The notes beneath the pieces are model-generated. The model worked only from the letters and a program-made list of their open reading frames with translations, had not been told where the DNA came from and made no database searches. From an uncultured Alphaproteobacteria bacterium (lineage in GTDB: Bacteria > Pseudomonadota > Alphaproteobacteria > Geminicoccales > Geminicoccaceae), in NCBI GenBank assembly GCA_937995535.1, contig CALKJU010000115.1, positions 1-33,578 of the forward strand: DNA of 33,578 nucleotides, given 5' to 3'. The stretch's first letter is position 1. Each line of letters starts with the position of its first letter. This document shows, one piece after another, positions 17,080 through 26,834 of the stretch. Position numbers and translations under genes: made by a program.

Positions 17080-18882
17080 TCAGTGGTTGCGGCGCGGGGT
17101 GCCGCGCGTCTCCGCGACATTGAGGTGCAGCACCGCCGGCTCCAGGCAGGCGCCGGTCGCGAGCTGGCCGACATAGGTGCGGTAGATCTCCTGCCAGGGC
17201 GTCTGGCTCGGCGGGAGCTTGGGCGGACTCGCCTGCAGCTCGGCCCGGCGCCGCGCCAGCTCCTCCTCGTCGAGCAGCACGTCCAGGCGGTTGCGGGTCA
17301 TGTCGAGGCGGATCCGGTCGCCGGTGCGCAGGAGCGCGAGGTTGCCGCCGACCGCGGCCTCGGGGCTGGCGTTGAGGATCGACGGGCTCTCGCTCGTCCC
17401 CGACTGACGGCCGTCGCCGATCGTCGGCAGGGCCCGGATGCCGCGGCGCATCAGCTTGGTCGGCGGACGCATGTTGACCACCTCGGCCGCCCCCGGATAA
17501 CCGACCGGCCCGCAGTTGCGAATGAACAGGAAGCAGTCCTCGTCGATGTCGAGCTCCGGGCTGTCGATCCGCTCATGATAGTCCTCGGGACCCTCGAAGA
17601 CCACCGCGCGGCCCTCGAAGATCCCGGGATGATCGGGATGCTCCAGGTACTTCGAACGGAACTCGGGTGTCACGACCGAGGTCTTCATCACCGCCGAATC
17701 GAAGATGTTGCCGCTGATGATGCAGAACCCGGCCTCGGGCTTGAGCGGGTCCTCGTAAGGGCGGATCACCCGGCGGTCGGGCGAGAACGGCACGCCCTCG
17801 TGGTTCTCGCCCATGGTCTTGCCGGTGCAGGTGAGCGCGTCGGTGTGGAAGCGGCCGGCCTTGATCAGCTCCTTGATCACCGCCGGGACGCCGCCGGCGC
17901 GGAAGAACTCCTCGCCCAGATACTCCCCGGCCGGCTGCATGTTGACCAGCAGCGGGATGTCGCGGCCGAGCTCCCAGTCCTTGATGTCGAGCTCGACGCC
18001 GATGTGCCGCGCGATGGCGATGACGTGCGGCGGGCAGTTGGTCGAGCATCCGGCCGCGGCGGCGACGCAGATCGCGTTCTCGAACGCCTTGCGGGTCAGG
18101 ATCTTGCGCGGGGTGAGATCCTCCCAGACCATCTCGACGATCCGCTTGCCGGTCAGGTACGCCATCTGGCCGCGCTCGCGGTAGGGTGCGGGAATGGCCG
18201 AGCAGCCGGTCAGCGACATGCCCAGCGCCTCGGCCATCGCGTTCATCGAGCTGGCCGTGCCCATGGTGTTGCAATGGCCGACCGAGGGCGCGCTGGCGCA
18301 GGTCATCTCCATGAACTGTTCGACGGTGATCTCGCCCTTGGCGAGGAGCTGGCGGGCGTGCCAGACGACCATCCCGGAGCCGGCGAGCTTGCCGTCGTAC
18401 CAGCCGTTCAGCATCGGCCCGCCGGAGAGCACGATGGCCGGGATGTTGACGGTCGCCGCCCCCATGATGCAGGCCGGCGTGGTCTTGTCGCAGCCGGTGG
18501 TCAGCACCACGCCGTCGAACGGATAGCCGTAGAGGCACTCGACCAGCGACAGATAGGCCAGGTTGCGGTCGAGCATCGCCGTCGGCCGCTTGGTCGTCTC
18601 CTGGATCGGGTGGATCGGGAACTCGAGCGGGATGCCGCCGGCGTCGCGGATCCCGTCCTTGACCCGTGCCGCGAGCTCCAGATGGTGCCGGTTGCACGGG
18701 CTCAGGTCGGAGCCCGTCTGGGCGATGCCGATCACCGGCCGGCCCGATTGCAGCTCGGCGCGGGTCAGGCCATAGTTGAGCTGCCGCTCGAGATAGAGCG
18801 CGGTCATGTCGGGCTCGTGGGTGTCCATGCCCCACCAGTCCTGGCTGCGCAGCCGCCGCGTGTTCTTCCCGCTCTCCGCCAT
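17080..18882 (-). CDS. IlvD/Edd-family sugar-acid dehydratase (xylonate/arabonate type)
   Basis: A 600-residue Fe-S dehydratase that removes water from an aldonic acid to give a 2-keto-3-deoxy acid. It keeps the subgroup signature RSQDWWGMDTHEPDMTALYL, then IAQTGSDLSPCNRHH, and the cluster ligands Cys63, Cys131 (GCDKTTP) and Cys204 (GHCNTMGTA). The catalytic Ser lies in GDGRQSGTSESPSILNASP. The C-terminus ends TRGTPRRNH, like D-xylonate and L-arabonate dehydratases. From remembered sequences it lies between those two; branched-chain IlvD is unlikely. ATG 18882 has GGGAGG about six bases upstream. It is followed by the cupin and preceded by an unrecognised membrane protein. Confidence 0.87.
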   Translation of the reverse strand: MAESGKNTRRLRSQDWWGMDTHEPDMTALYLERQLNYGLTRAELQSGRPVIGIAQTGSDLSPCNRHHLELAARVKDGIRDAGGIPLEFPIHPIQETTKRPTAMLDRNLAYLSLVECLYGYPFDGVVLTTGCDKTTPACIMGAATVNIPAIVLSGGPMLNGWYDGKLAGSGMVVWHARQLLAKGEITVEQFMEMTCASAPSVGHCNTMGTASSMNAMAEALGMSLTGCSAIPAPYRERGQMAYLTGKRIVEMVWEDLTPRKILTRKAFENAICVAAAAGCSTNCPPHVIAIARHIGVELDIKDWELGRDIPLLVNMQPAGEYLGEEFFRAGGVPAVIKELIKAGRFHTDALTCTGKTMGENHEGVPFSPDRRVIRPYEDPLKPEAGFCIISGNIFDSAVMKTSVVTPEFRSKYLEHPDHPGIFEGRAVVFEGPEDYHERIDSPELDIDEDCFLFIRNCGPVGYPGAAEVVNMRPPTKLMRRGIRALPTIGDGRQSGTSESPSILNASPEAAVGGNLALLRTGDRIRLDMTRNRLDVLLDEEELARRRAELQASPPKLPPSQTPWQEIYRTYVGQLATGACLEPAVLHLNVAETRGTPRRNH

Positions 18883-18934
18883 CACCGCCTCCCGCGCCTC
18901 GAACGGAGCCAGAAAGCGCTCACCGGGCGCGCCG

Positions 18935-19984
18935 TCAAGCGGCCGGACAGGTCGATCGCCCGACCGCGCCCAGCCGCCACGCGAGGAGGTCGAGGCCGAT
19001 CCGGCGGGCGACGCGGACGGCAACGTCCTGGGCGAGGAGCCCGAGCAGGAGCGCGCCGGCGAGCGAGGCCAGCGAGCCGGCGAGCGCGAGGCGGACGAGC
19101 AGTGGCCGGGTGACCTGCCAGCCGCGGAACGCGGCCGGCAGGCGACGGCCGAGGATGGCGATGGCCGCGGTGCCGTCGGCACCGGCGGCGGCGACGACGC
19201 GGCGGTGCAGCGCCAGCGTGGCGAGGTCGTCGGCCTCGCGCAGGCTGGTGGTGAGCGCGCGCGTGCCGCCCGCCCGCCACAAGCCGGCCAGTTCGCCCGC
19301 AGCCTTGGCCGGCTCGGCGCGGAGGGTCGCGCGTAGGCCCTCATCGACGCGGCGCAAGCGCAGGGTCGCCTTGACGAGGTCGGTCGCGGGCTGCGCCGCG
19401 GCGAACCCGAGCCCGGTCAAGGACAGGCCGAGAATCAGCGGATCGACCGGGCGGCCGGCGAGCCAGCGCCCCGCCTGGACGGTGGCGTCGCGGGCATCGG
19501 CATAGAGCGGGACGGCGAGGTCGGAGGCGAGCACGCAGCCGAGCCCGGTGATGCTGGCCGCGTGGCCCGTCAGCGCCCCGCCGCCGCAGTCGCGCAACGA
19601 GCGCCAGAGCCGCGCCGCGGGCGTGGTCGCGGCGGCGTAGGCGGCCGCCGTGTCGGCCGCGAGCGTGACGCCGCTGCGGCTCGCGACCTCGTGGAGCAGC
19701 GTGGCGCGGTCGAGGTCGTCGTCGGCCAGCGCCTCACGGATGCCACCGTCGAAGTCGAAGCGCAGCACCGCCGCGGCGAGCGCCCCCAGGAGCGTGTCGC
19801 GCAGCGCCGTGTCGTCCTCGGGCAGCACCACCGGCCCGTGGTGGCGGATCGCCTCGACCGTCCAGGCCGCCTCGCGGAATCCCAGCCACAGTCCAGCCAG
19901 GGACAGCAGCAGGAGTATCGCACGGGCGGCGCGGTGCAGGGCGTGGCGGCGGCCGGCGGCGAGGGAGGCGGCGGGACGGAGCAT
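18935..19984 (-). CDS. unrecognised membrane protein
   Basis: A 349-residue protein I do not recognise. An N-terminal hydrophobic helix (about 21-38, AILLLLSLAGLWLGFREA) follows a basic start. The middle is a mostly helical, Ala/Leu/Arg-rich domain with a single CGGG and GLGCVLASD stretch and a hydrophobic patch DPLILGLSLTGLGFAAA. A second clear membrane helix (about 303-325) precedes a short basic tail ending STCPAA. Acidic stretches such as ALADDDLDRATLL argue for a soluble domain between the helices. It lies 52 bases upstream of the dehydratase on the same strand and is divergent from guaB. Codon use matches its neighbours. Function unknown. Confidence 0.65.
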   Translation of the reverse strand: MLRPAASLAAGRRHALHRAARAILLLLSLAGLWLGFREAAWTVEAIRHHGPVVLPEDDTALRDTLLGALAAAVLRFDFDGGIREALADDDLDRATLLHEVASRSGVTLAADTAAAYAAATTPAARLWRSLRDCGGGALTGHAASITGLGCVLASDLAVPLYADARDATVQAGRWLAGRPVDPLILGLSLTGLGFAAAQPATDLVKATLRLRRVDEGLRATLRAEPAKAAGELAGLWRAGGTRALTTSLREADDLATLALHRRVVAAAGADGTAAIAILGRRLPAAFRGWQVTRPLLVRLALAGSLASLAGALLLGLLAQDVAVRVARRIGLDLLAWRLGAVGRSTCPAA

Positions 19985-20022
19985 GCCCGGACGCTAGTCC
20001 CACCGCGTCAAGATCGCTATAG

Positions 20023-21537
<1,515 letters not shown>

Positions 21538-21605
21538 GCGCCGTTAAGCCTCCGTTCACCGCGACCCGCTAGCCTTACCGAAGTGGACGGAGGAGGCCCG
21601 GGACG

Positions 21606-21857
21606 GTGCAGCCTGACCGTCGTCCGGACGGCGCTCCGGACGACCCCGAGGACGCGCTCCTGGATCATGATCCGGGTGATCTCCTGCGCACGCCGCTGCA
21701 GGCGGCGCGCGGAACGCTCGATCTGATCCTGTGCGGCGAGGGCGGCCCCATCGGCGCCTCGCTGCTCCCTCTGCTCGGCGAGCTGCGCCAAGCGCTCGAC
21801 CAGCTCGAGGCGGCGGTCGAGCGCGCGCTGCCCGCAGCGGTGCGCCGCTTCGACTGA
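21606..21857 (+). CDS. small HisKA-like protein without phospho-acceptor His
   Basis: An 83-residue protein starting at GTG 21606 with a strong ribosome site (GGAGGAGG, 21589-21596, nine bases upstream). Residues about 26-75 (LLRTPLQAARGTLDLILCGE and the helix after GASLLPLLGELRQAL) resemble the dimerisation/phosphotransfer helices of histidine kinases of the HELRTPL type. The catalytic His position holds Asp (DLLRTP), and there is no ATPase domain. If real, it may be a stand-alone four-helix dimer or a decoy partner. It lies 68 bases after guaB and converges with the SDR gene. The likeness is short and judged by eye. Confidence 0.5.
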   Translation: MQPDRRPDGAPDDPEDALLDHDPGDLLRTPLQAARGTLDLILCGEGGPIGASLLPLLGELRQALDQLEAAVERALPAAVRRFD

Positions 21858-21868
21858 GCGGTCCCGCG

Positions 21869-22654
21869 TCAGCCGCCCATCTCGTCGAGCGCCATCATCG
21901 ATTCCGGGAGCACCTGCCCGCCGTCGATCACCAGCGTCTGGCCGGTGATGTAGGCCGCCTCGTCGGTGGCGAAGAAGAGCGCGGCGTTGGCGATGTCGTC
22001 GACCGAGCCGAGCCGGCGCAGCGGGATCGAGGCGGTCATCTTGTCGAGATAGTCCTGCCCGAGCCCGTCCAGGCCCTCGGTCATGATGTTGCCCGGCATG
22101 ACCGCATTGATGGTGATCCGCGACGGCGCCAGCTCGATCGCCGCGGTGCGGATGAAGCCGAGCTGCCCGGCCTTGCTGGCACCGTAATGGGTCCAGCCGG
22201 GATAGCCGGTGATCGGCCCGGTGATCGACGAGGTGACGACGATCCGTCCCTGGCCGCGGGCCTTGAGCGCCGGCAGGCAGGCCTTGATCGCGAGGAAGGT
22301 GCCCTTGAGGTTGGTGGCGATCACATGGTCGAAATCGGCCGCGGTCATCTCGGCCAGCTTGGCCGCCGGAAAGATCCCGGCGTTGGCGCACAGGATGTCG
22401 ATCCCGCCCCAGCGCTCGACCGCGGCCCGGGCCATGGCGTCCATGGACTCCGGGCTGGTCACGTCGCCCTGGAACGCGGCCGCCTTACCCCCGGCCGCGG
22501 TGATCTCGCCAGCCACCCGCTCGGCCCCCTCGACGTGGCGGGCGACCACCAGCACCTTGCAGCCGACCGCACCGAAGCGCCGCGCGATCCCGCGCCCGAT
22601 CCCCTTGCTCGAGCCGGTGACGATGCAGACCCGGTCGTTGAGCGACGCGAACAT
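21869..22654 (-). CDS. short-chain dehydrogenase/reductase
   Basis: A 261-residue classical SDR. NAD(P)-binding [12 protein letters not shown] (13-24), NAG (91-93), Asn115, and the catalytic triad Ser143, Tyr157, Lys161 in YGASK are all present. It ends in the usual [20 protein letters not shown]. The family oxidises or reduces alcohols, sugars or 3-oxoacyl groups; the substrate cannot be read here. ATG 22654 has GGGAGG just upstream and lies 12 bases after the APH-kinase stop, so the two form an operon divergent from the importer cluster. It may oxidise an alcohol intermediate of the same pathway. Confidence 0.9.
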   Translation of the reverse strand: MFASLNDRVCIVTGSSKGIGRGIARRFGAVGCKVLVVARHVEGAERVAGEITAAGGKAAAFQGDVTSPESMDAMARAAVERWGGIDILCANAGIFPAAKLAEMTAADFDHVIATNLKGTFLAIKACLPALKARGQGRIVVTSSITGPITGYPGWTHYGASKAGQLGFIRTAAIELAPSRITINAVMPGNIMTEGLDGLGQDYLDKMTASIPLRRLGSVDDIANAALFFATDEAAYITGQTLVIDGGQVLPESMMALDEMGG

Positions 22655-22666
22655 CGGTGACCTCCC

Positions 22667-23674
22667 TCAGCCGTGGCGGGACAGGAACGCCTCGCCCAGC
22701 GCCAGCGTGCCCTGGGTGTAGGCCACGCCCATCTCCTGGGCGAGCGGGGTCTCGGCGTGGCTCGCCACCCAGGCGGTGAGCAGCGCCCGGCGGAGCATGA
22801 CGAACAGCGGGATCGCCGCCTCGTCCTCGGCCGCCAGCGGCGCGACCCGCCGGTAGCCGCGCACCCAGGCCGCGGCGAGTTCCGGCACGAAGGGCTCGTG
22901 CTCGAAGAAGCTCACCGCCGCGGCGAAGTCGTAGACGAACCAGGAGAAGCCGCAGTCGTCGAAGTCGATGACCGCGAGCCGCGCGCCGTCGACCAGCAGG
23001 TTGGCGAGGCGCAGGTCGGCGTGGATCAGGCCGAAGCGGTCGGGGCCCTGACCGTAGCGGGCGAGAGCCGCGCGCAGAGCCTCGACCACCCGGCCGAGCT
23101 GGCGGCGGCCGGCGTCGTCCAGACCCATCGCGTCCTGCCAGCGCCCCCACAGCGGGCGGTCGCCGAGCATCGCGTCGAAGTCCCAGGTCTTGCGCCGGAA
23201 GCCCGCCGGTCGCGGCCAGCGCTTGGCGTGCAGGTGCATGCGCGCGCAGATCTCGCCCAGCGTCTCGAACCAGGGCTCGAGAGCGGCACCCTGGTCGGGC
23301 TCGCGTCCCGGCTCGAAGGCGAACGCCACCGCCTGCCGCGCCGGCAGGCCCGATGGCGACGGAAGCGTCTGCACCAGCTCGCCGTCCACCGCGCGCAGCG
23401 GCTCGGGCGTGGCGACCACGTTCTCGGCCCGCAGCGCATCGATCCAGGCGAGCTCGGAGCGGATCTCGTCCGGCTGGTGGTAGCCGATGCGATGGACCCG
23501 CACGACCAGGTGCCGGCCGTCCGGGGCGTCGGCGCGGAAGGTGGCGTTCTCCGAGATATTGAGCAGCGTGACGGCGCTGTTCGCGGGCAGACCCCAGAGC
23601 GGCAAGGCGGTGTGCACCCGCGCCTCGATATCGGCCAGCACGCCCTCGGTGTACTCGGCGCCGCTCTCGGCCAT
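22667..23674 (-). CDS. APH-family phosphotransferase (small-molecule kinase)
   Basis: A 335-residue protein kinase-like fold enzyme of the aminoglycoside phosphotransferase/choline kinase/type II homoserine kinase group. It transfers ATP phosphate to a hydroxyl of a small molecule. The catalytic loop is HADLRLAN (His218, Asp220, Asn225) and the metal-binding motif is VIDFDD (Asp237). The N-lobe has NISENATFRAD and the Lys-equivalent region LVVRVHRIGYH. ATG 23674 is preceded by GGGAGG at about six bases. It is divergent from the importer genes and upstream of the SDR. Family members that act on amino alcohols, such as hydroxylysine kinase, make that substrate class attractive here, but it is inference. 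Confidence 0.85.
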   Translation of the reverse strand: MAESGAEYTEGVLADIEARVHTALPLWGLPANSAVTLLNISENATFRADAPDGRHLVVRVHRIGYHQPDEIRSELAWIDALRAENVVATPEPLRAVDGELVQTLPSPSGLPARQAVAFAFEPGREPDQGAALEPWFETLGEICARMHLHAKRWPRPAGFRRKTWDFDAMLGDRPLWGRWQDAMGLDDAGRRQLGRVVEALRAALARYGQGPDRFGLIHADLRLANLLVDGARLAVIDFDDCGFSWFVYDFAAAVSFFEHEPFVPELAAAWVRGYRRVAPLAAEDEAAIPLFVMLRRALLTAWVASHAETPLAQEMGVAYTQGTLALGEAFLSRHG

Positions 23675-23727
23675 CGGCGGCCTCCCACGAGTTTCCCTGG
23701 GGTCGGAGTAGCGAGGCCGCTCCGATG

Positions 23728-23755
23728 TTGTAAAGCCCACAAAGCCCCGTGTAAC
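23728..23755. promoter_or_regulatory. divergent regulatory region between kinase and importer
   Basis: On the plus strand TTGTAA (23728-23733) and TGTAAC (23750-23755) form a possible -35/-10 pair with 16 bases between them, ahead of the importer. On the minus strand TTTACA (23734-23729), overlapping that -35, is a five-of-six -35 match for the kinase arm, but its -10 is weak. TTGT-N7-ACAA (23728-23742) is an inverted repeat, and AAAGCCC occurs twice nine bases apart (23732, 23741). A regulator, perhaps the cluster's DeoR protein, could control both arms here. Confidence 0.4.
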
Positions 23756-23787
23756 CTCCAACAGAGAGAACCGGGAGGATGCCGCCG

Positions 23788-24936
23788 ATGCACCGCTTGC
23801 CTCGCCGTACCCTGTTGCAGACCGTGGCGGCGGCCGCCGCCTCGGGTCTCGGCGCCTTGCCGTTCGCGAGCCGCCGGGCGCTCGCGCAGCGCGCCAACGA
23901 GCTGAACATCCTCTGCTGGGAGGGCTACAACTCGGCGCAGGTCCTGGATCCGTTCCGCCAGGCCAAGGGTGCCACGGTGCGCGCGGAGTCGCTGACCAAC
24001 GACCCGACCATGATCAACCGGCTGCGCGCCGGCGAGACCAATGTCTGGGACCTGATCAACGTCAACAATCCCTGGGCGCGCGAGGTGATGTACCCGGAGG
24101 GCCTGATCACGCCCCTGCCGCGCGCCGAGTTCGAGCCGTTCTTCGAGCTGATGCTGCCGGAGTTCCACCCGCCCTACAAATGGGCGATGAGCGCCGACGG
24201 CAACGACCTGCTCGGCATCGTCCAGCGCTTCGGTCCGTACAGCTTCGTGGTCAACACCGATGCCGTGTCGCGCGCGACCGCGGAGGATGTCGGCTGGGAC
24301 CTGTTCAACGATCCGGCCAATGCCGGCAAGTACGGCATCCTCGAATCGGACGACTGGAACGTCTTCAACATCTTCGTCGTGGCCGGGATCGACCCGTTCC
24401 GCGAGCACAGCGCGGACGAACTGGCCAAGTTCGAGGAGACCGCGCGCCGGGTGTTCGGCGGGGCCAAGCTGGTCGGCGACATCGCGACCATGAACCAGGC
24501 GCTGATCTCGGGCGAGATCGGCTTCCACATGACCGGCGGAACCTACTCGGCGAGCCCGGCGCGCGCCGACGGCAACCCGAACATTCGCGGCATCACCCCG
24601 CTGCGCGGGCCGATGGACGGCAAGGGCGGGATCGCCTGGATCGAGATCACCTCGACCGTCGCCAACCCGCAGCTCTCCCCGCTGGCGCAGGAGTTCCTGA
24701 AATACGTGCAGGACCCGGAGGTGGCGCACGTGGTGGCGTTCGCCGAGGGCACCTTCAATCCGGTGACGCAGATGGGCGATCCGCGTTGCTTCGCGCTGTT
24801 CACGGCGGAGGAGCTCGACGCCATCCAGTGGGACAGCCTCGAGGAGGAGATGGCCCGCTGCGTCGAGTACGACATCGTCCCCGACTACGACCAGGCGCTC
24901 GACCTGATGACGGCGGCCAAGCGCGCGCGTGGCTGA
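23788..24936 (+). CDS. polyamine-type ABC substrate-binding protein, Tat signal
   Basis: A periplasmic binding protein of the PotD/PotF (SBP8) family, 382 residues. It starts with a Tat-like leader, LPRRTLLQTVAAAAASG, with cleavage near ALAQR. The mature part begins NELNILCWEGYNSAQVLDPF, as in PotD-like proteins, and has the usual GLITPLP and FGPYSFVVNTDAV stretches. The family binds spermidine, putrescine, aminoethylphosphonate and other small cationic or polar solutes. I choose ATG 23788 because GGGAGG lies nine bases upstream; the ATG at 23779 directly abuts it. It overlaps the ATPase start by 8 bases and is the first gene of the import arm. Confidence 0.88.
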   Translation: MHRLPRRTLLQTVAAAAASGLGALPFASRRALAQRANELNILCWEGYNSAQVLDPFRQAKGATVRAESLTNDPTMINRLRAGETNVWDLINVNNPWAREVMYPEGLITPLPRAEFEPFFELMLPEFHPPYKWAMSADGNDLLGIVQRFGPYSFVVNTDAVSRATAEDVGWDLFNDPANAGKYGILESDDWNVFNIFVVAGIDPFREHSADELAKFEETARRVFGGAKLVGDIATMNQALISGEIGFHMTGGTYSASPARADGNPNIRGITPLRGPMDGKGGIAWIEITSTVANPQLSPLAQEFLKYVQDPEVAHVVAFAEGTFNPVTQMGDPRCFALFTAEELDAIQWDSLEEEMARCVEYDIVPDYDQALDLMTAAKRARG

Positions 24937-25981
24937 GCCGATCCTCCGGCTGGCCGGGGTCGGCAAGACCTTCGGCCAGCTCCGCGCCGTCGACCGCCTC
25001 GTCCTCGATGTCGAGGAGGGCGAGTTCCTGACCATCGTCGGGCCGTCCGGCTCGGGCAAGACGACGCTCCTGCGCATGCTCGCCGGGCTGGAGACGCCGA
25101 GCGAGGGGGACATCGTCCTGCGCGGCCGGCGGATCAACGACCTGCCACCGGAGAAGCGGCCGACCTGCCTCGTCTTCCAGTCGCTCGCGCTGTTCCCCCA
25201 TCGCACCGTCGGCCAGAACATCGAGTTCCCGCTCAAGGTGAGGGGTGTGGCGGCGGCCGAGCGGCGCCGGCGGGCGCACGAGCTGATGGCGATGGTCCGC
25301 CTGCCCGCCGACTACTACGGCAAGAACGTGCAGAAATGCTCCGGCGGCGAGCGGCAGCGCGTCGCGCTGGCCCGCGCCTTCGCCTACGACCCGGAGATCC
25401 TGTTCTTCGACGAGCCGCTCTCGGCGATCGACTACAAGCTCAGGAAGACGCTCGAGAAGGAGCTCAAGGACATCCACAAGGAGACCGGCAAGACCTTCAT
25501 CTACATCACCCACTCGCTGGAGGAGGCGATGGTGATGTCGGACCGGATCGGGGTGATGCACCAGGGCCGCCTGGTCCAGGTCGGCACGCCCGAGGACATC
25601 TATCAGCGCCCGCGCAATCTGTTCGTCGCCGCCTTCATGGGCGAGGTCAACCAGATCCCGGTGCGGCGCAACGGCAATGGCACCTGGGAGGGGCTCGACC
25701 TCGCCGGCCATTTCCGCGCCGATGCCACCGCCGAGCGCGGCCATCTGGTCATTCGCCCGGAGCTGATGCGCTTCGTGAGCGCCCGCGACGCCGCCGACAA
25801 CGTCGTCGAGGGCCTGCTCTACAACGAGTACAGCCTCGGCTCGCGGCTGCAGTACCAGATCCGGGTCGGCGAGAAGGTGCTGGTCGTCGAGCGCTCGCGC
25901 GGCGACGCCTTCGCCGGGGACCCGAGCGCGCCCGTGCTCGTCGGCTGGGACGTGCGCGACCAGCTCTTCCTCGAGGACTGA
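24929..25981 (+). CDS. polyamine-type ABC importer ATPase
   Basis: A 350-residue PotA-like ATPase. Walker [11 protein letters not shown] (38-47), Q-loop VFQSLALFPH, signature CSGGERQRV (Cys replaces the usual Leu), Walker B EILFFDEPLSAID and H-loop YITHS are complete. The C-terminal third (about 240-350) is a TOBE-type regulatory domain. It drives uptake through the two permeases that follow. It starts at GTG 24929 inside the binding-protein gene. The CSGGE and FFDEPLSAIDYKLRK variants seem to be a subgroup trait rather than damage. Confidence 0.93.
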   Translation: MAEPILRLAGVGKTFGQLRAVDRLVLDVEEGEFLTIVGPSGSGKTTLLRMLAGLETPSEGDIVLRGRRINDLPPEKRPTCLVFQSLALFPHRTVGQNIEFPLKVRGVAAAERRRRAHELMAMVRLPADYYGKNVQKCSGGERQRVALARAFAYDPEILFFDEPLSAIDYKLRKTLEKELKDIHKETGKTFIYITHSLEEAMVMSDRIGVMHQGRLVQVGTPEDIYQRPRNLFVAAFMGEVNQIPVRRNGNGTWEGLDLAGHFRADATAERGHLVIRPELMRFVSARDAADNVVEGLLYNEYSLGSRLQYQIRVGEKVLVVERSRGDAFAGDPSAPVLVGWDVRDQLFLED

Positions 25982-25985
25982 AGGG

Positions 25986-26834
25986 GTGCGCCTCGGCCCC
26001 GGCCCGCGCCACGCCATCCCGGTCGGGATCCTGCTCCTGCTCGGCTTCGCCGCACCTTTGGTCGCGGTCACCGCCTACTCGCTGGCGACACCGCGCAGCT
26101 TCGACGTTTTCCGCAGCCTCACCCTGGCCAACTATCGGACCATCCTCGACCCGGCCAACACGGTCTGGCTGAGCTTCGCCTGGTCGCTGCTCCTCGCGGC
26201 GGCGACGGTCGTGCTCTTGGCGGCGATCGCCTATCCGATCGCCTACGGGCTCGCCCGGCTGTTCGGCCGCTGGGCCGGGTTGGTCGGGCTCCTGTTCGTC
26301 TTCCCGCTGTTCATCAGCGAGAACGTCCGCCTCTACGGCTGGGTGCTGTTCTTCATCAAGGGTGGGGTGCTCGACGGCACGTTGCGGACCCTCCTCGGCA
26401 TCGGCGGTCCCGACGTCCTGTTCACCCCCGGCATGATCCTCTTCGGCATGGTCTACGTGTACCTGCCCTTTATGCTGTTCCCCCTGACCCTCGGGCTCGC
26501 GATGGTGCCGCGCGACCTGATCGACGCCGCCCGCGACATGGGCGCTTCGCGGCTGCAGATCTGGCGCGAGGTCGAGCTGCCGCTGGCCATGCCGGGCATC
26601 CTGATCGGCTTCCTGCTGACCTTCGTGCTGGGCGCGGGCGCCGTCGCCGAGGCCAAGGTGCTCGGCGGCCAGTCGGTCATCGTCATCACCCACGACATCG
26701 AGATCGCTTTCACTTACGCGCAGAACTGGCCGCTCGGCTCGGCCCTGGCCGTGCTCCTGACCCTGTTGATCGGCACGCTGGTCCTGCTCGTCCTGTGGCG
26801 CCTCGACCTCGACCGGATCCTGGGGCGGCGATGA
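25986..26834 (+). CDS. polyamine-type ABC permease, PotB-like
   Basis: A 282-residue inner-membrane permease with six membrane segments. It shows VTAYSLATPRSFDVF after the first helix, SENVRLYGWVLFF and the coupling motif DAARDMGASRLQIWREVELP, all as in PotB/PotH. Start is GTG 25986, four bases after the ATPase stop. The stop overlaps the next permease's ATG (ATGA). Confidence 0.92.
   Translation: MRLGPGPRHAIPVGILLLLGFAAPLVAVTAYSLATPRSFDVFRSLTLANYRTILDPANTVWLSFAWSLLLAAATVVLLAAIAYPIAYGLARLFGRWAGLVGLLFVFPLFISENVRLYGWVLFFIKGGVLDGTLRTLLGIGGPDVLFTPGMILFGMVYVYLPFMLFPLTLGLAMVPRDLIDAARDMGASRLQIWREVELPLAMPGILIGFLLTFVLGAGAVAEAKVLGGQSVIVITHDIEIAFTYAQNWPLGSALAVLLTLLIGTLVLLVLWRLDLDRILGRR

Noticed and set aside
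25330..25470. A damaged ABC signature (CSGGE for LSGGQ) suggesting an inactive ATPase
   Set aside because: All other catalytic motifs are intact and the change looks like a subgroup variant, so there is no support for loss of function.
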